Part shown: positions 62,207 to 64,000 of the stretch, piece after piece
How the letters are laid out: every line of letters starts with the position of its first letter
Numbering within the stretch: the first letter of the stretch is position 1
Origin: Embiotoca jacksoni
Lineage: Eukaryota > Chordata > Actinopteri > Embiotocidae
Direction: 5' to 3'
Length of the DNA: 64,000 bases
Assembly: GCA_022577435.1 (NCBI GenBank)
Contig: JAKOON010000017.1
Coordinates: 1,731,501 to 1,795,500, forward strand
The notes under the pieces: generated by a model
Told to the model about the DNA's origin: nothing
Database searches by the model: none
Seen by the model: only the letters and a program-made list of their open reading frames with translations
Made by a program: the position numbers and the translations under genes

Positions 62207-64000
62207 ACACCTATAAAACATAACTCATCTCAATAAGCACACCTTCCACCACACGGGACACTGTTCTGCTCACGGACCAATAATCACTTGACCCTCTTTC
62301 CGTCTAAAGACGTCTACGCATCCTCTGAAATACACCAGAATCTTTCACATTAACATTCATATCTATCCTTGAAGCACACAGAGGCAGAAAATAACAATAA
62401 TTCTGGCTGTACCAGGCCAACAACCTGTAATTTGTCACGGCTTGAACCATGAGGTCATCTACCAATTTAGCCTCAGCATTTGTTGCCTTTGAGTGCAGAG
62501 GACATGGACCCAGTCAACACAAATCTCCCTGGTGTCTTACCAGCGATAGCATAAAGGAAGTAGTCACCTGACACACTGATTCAAGTATGTCACAAACACA
62601 TTTTGATCAACATTTGGTAAAAAAAAAACATTGTTGGAACGTCACATTTAAAAGTGCCCTATAGAGACATGTTAAGCCTGTTCCCATCTTTTAGCATCAG
62701 TAAGAGTGTAAGGGGCTGCTGTTGCAGAGTCCAACTCCAACTCAGACTTAGTTTTCCTGTCAAGGATACGTCAAGCCTCGATGAGCTGCATGTGTACCAT
62801 AAAAGCACTCTTACAGGGACATACTGTACTTTCTGGCCCTCAAAACGCAGAGAGGTTTTTATGAACGAACATTACAGTCTGGAACAAGATAGATCTGAAA
62901 CTGGATCTTGGATGCCAATGGCTTTCTCACAAACTGAACTTGTATGTGCATGTGCTTCGTTTTATTATCGACAGATTATAAAACAGTCCATTTGGTGACA
63001 AATACCTCCCAAGCTGTAATGTTTGAGAGACTTATACTGCTCCATAGTTGCTCAAAAGATCAACAGAAGCAATTAAAAAAAAAAATTGGGGCCTCATTTA
63101 CATTCCAGCATCAATAGTTTTAACATCTTCCCCAGTTTCCATCAGAGAGGATGCTGTAATGGCCAGAGGACATATAAACGATTACAAAAACAACACTGAG
63201 CTGGACATGTCTATCAATCGTATGTATACGCCATTCACAGTGAATGTAGGGATTTAAGAAGAGAAGGCTCAGCTCTGTAAAAGATCATTTGAGTGACCAT
63301 TAAAGGAAAGAGGAAATCTGCGCTCGCCCACAGGCTCCAAACCACATCACAGCATTCGGTCAAATATTCTCTCCAACCAAGCTGTCTCCCTGAGTACGAA
63401 AGCACACTGGACTGGATCGATTTGTAAGGGGGACCCTCCATCTGGGAAAGTAAGCATTCAGAGACAAAGGTCTCATGGAGAGAATCTCAGCATGTTGGCT
63501 GTTTTTGTATCTTCAGAGAGACTCACATGACGTTTGCACTAATGGGTATGTACTTGATAACACTGTTTCTGTGTCAAATTCCATTTATAGTACTCTTTTT
63601 ATGATGTTTTCTGAAAGACTTCTGTTCAAAAGATACACTCAAACAATACAAAATGTTTTATATCTCCCTCATTCCCACGACCTGCCTTTCAGTTGGCAAA
63701 CAGCAAAAAAGGGTTAACAGTCATCCAAAGGTGTAATTTCCACCTGGGGTGGGGGTGAGGGGGGACAAGCAATAGCTTTGTGTTTATTTTACCAATACCC
63801 AATTCTTTCCTTTTTCTGTGCATTGTGTATGTGCCCCTCTTCAACTGTCTGTCATTCACAGCGCACACAGAAGATTAACAAAGGCAACTTCATTATATTT
63901 TGCCTCAAGCCTCAGACCAGTAACAGTTTTGGGTTATTTGATGAAACTAAATATATGTCAGAATATAGACCTTGAGATCACAATATTCACTGAAAAACAA

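Larger units (their letters stand above)
55091..64000. other. Noncoding region beyond the Rieske gene
   Basis: No recognisable exon on either strand; in particular no homeodomain sequence of pbx4, which follows CILP2 in human. It contains possible transposon-like sequence at about 56400-57120, the 44-bp tandem repeat, the L2-like tail and a CA tract. Confidence 0.55.

Noticed and set aside
62654..62998. 114-codon plus frame near the right end
   Set aside because: Composition and lack of any family motif suggest chance.
1..64000. CRISPR arrays, operons or phage-type systems
   Set aside because: The tandem repeats have no regular spacer structure and the window is clearly vertebrate genomic DNA with spliced genes.

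Overview
The window is eukaryotic and almost certainly from a teleost fish. Protein-coding sequence is split by GT-AG introns. The surroundings are AT-leaning and full of long (CA)n/(GT)n microsatellites, and they carry fish-type transposon debris (PIF/Harbinger, hAT-like MITEs, an L2-like LINE tail). There is no operon structure and there are no ribosome-binding sites or phage/plasmid features. I could assemble three protein-coding genes exon by exon; every splice phase closes and all three end at a stop.

Layout. 1-12.3 kb: noncoding, with a Harbinger-type MITE, a recent 377-bp duplication and old interspersed repeats. 12.3-24.5 kb (+): yjefn3, a five-exon YjeF_N/AIBP-family gene (234 aa). 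Its second intron holds two minisatellites, a tiny hAT-like MITE and a GC-richer stretch with open frames on both strands. 24.5-29.8 kb: intergenic, with a decayed Harbinger transposase fragment and a repeat family in two direct copies. 29.8-47.3 kb (+): cilp2, a nine-exon secreted cartilage intermediate layer protein (1250 aa) with a TATA-like promoter, upstream ORFs and a poly(A) signal. 47.3-53.4 kb: noncoding, including a MITE with another repeat nested in it. 53.4-54.9 kb (-): a three-exon Rieske [2Fe-2S] protein of the RFESD family (134 aa), with a near-perfect 51-bp-arm hairpin in its second intron. 54.9-64 kb: noncoding, with a 44-bp tandem repeat next to LTR-like sequence, an L2-like LINE 3' end and microsatellites.

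The adjacent, same-strand yjefn3-cilp2 pair matches the human order YJEFN3-CILP2 on 19p13.11 (recalled knowledge), which supports both orthology calls. The genes do not form one pathway. YJEFN3/AIBP-type proteins are linked to cholesterol efflux and CILP2 is an extracellular-matrix protein; both lie in a human lipid-trait locus, but that association is not readable from this sequence. The most notable features are the two thrombospondin type 1 modules of this cilp2 (one in each human CILP, from memory), the degenerate NAD(P)HX-epimerase loop of yjefn3, and the long hairpin in the Rieske gene. I found no clear previously undescribed system.
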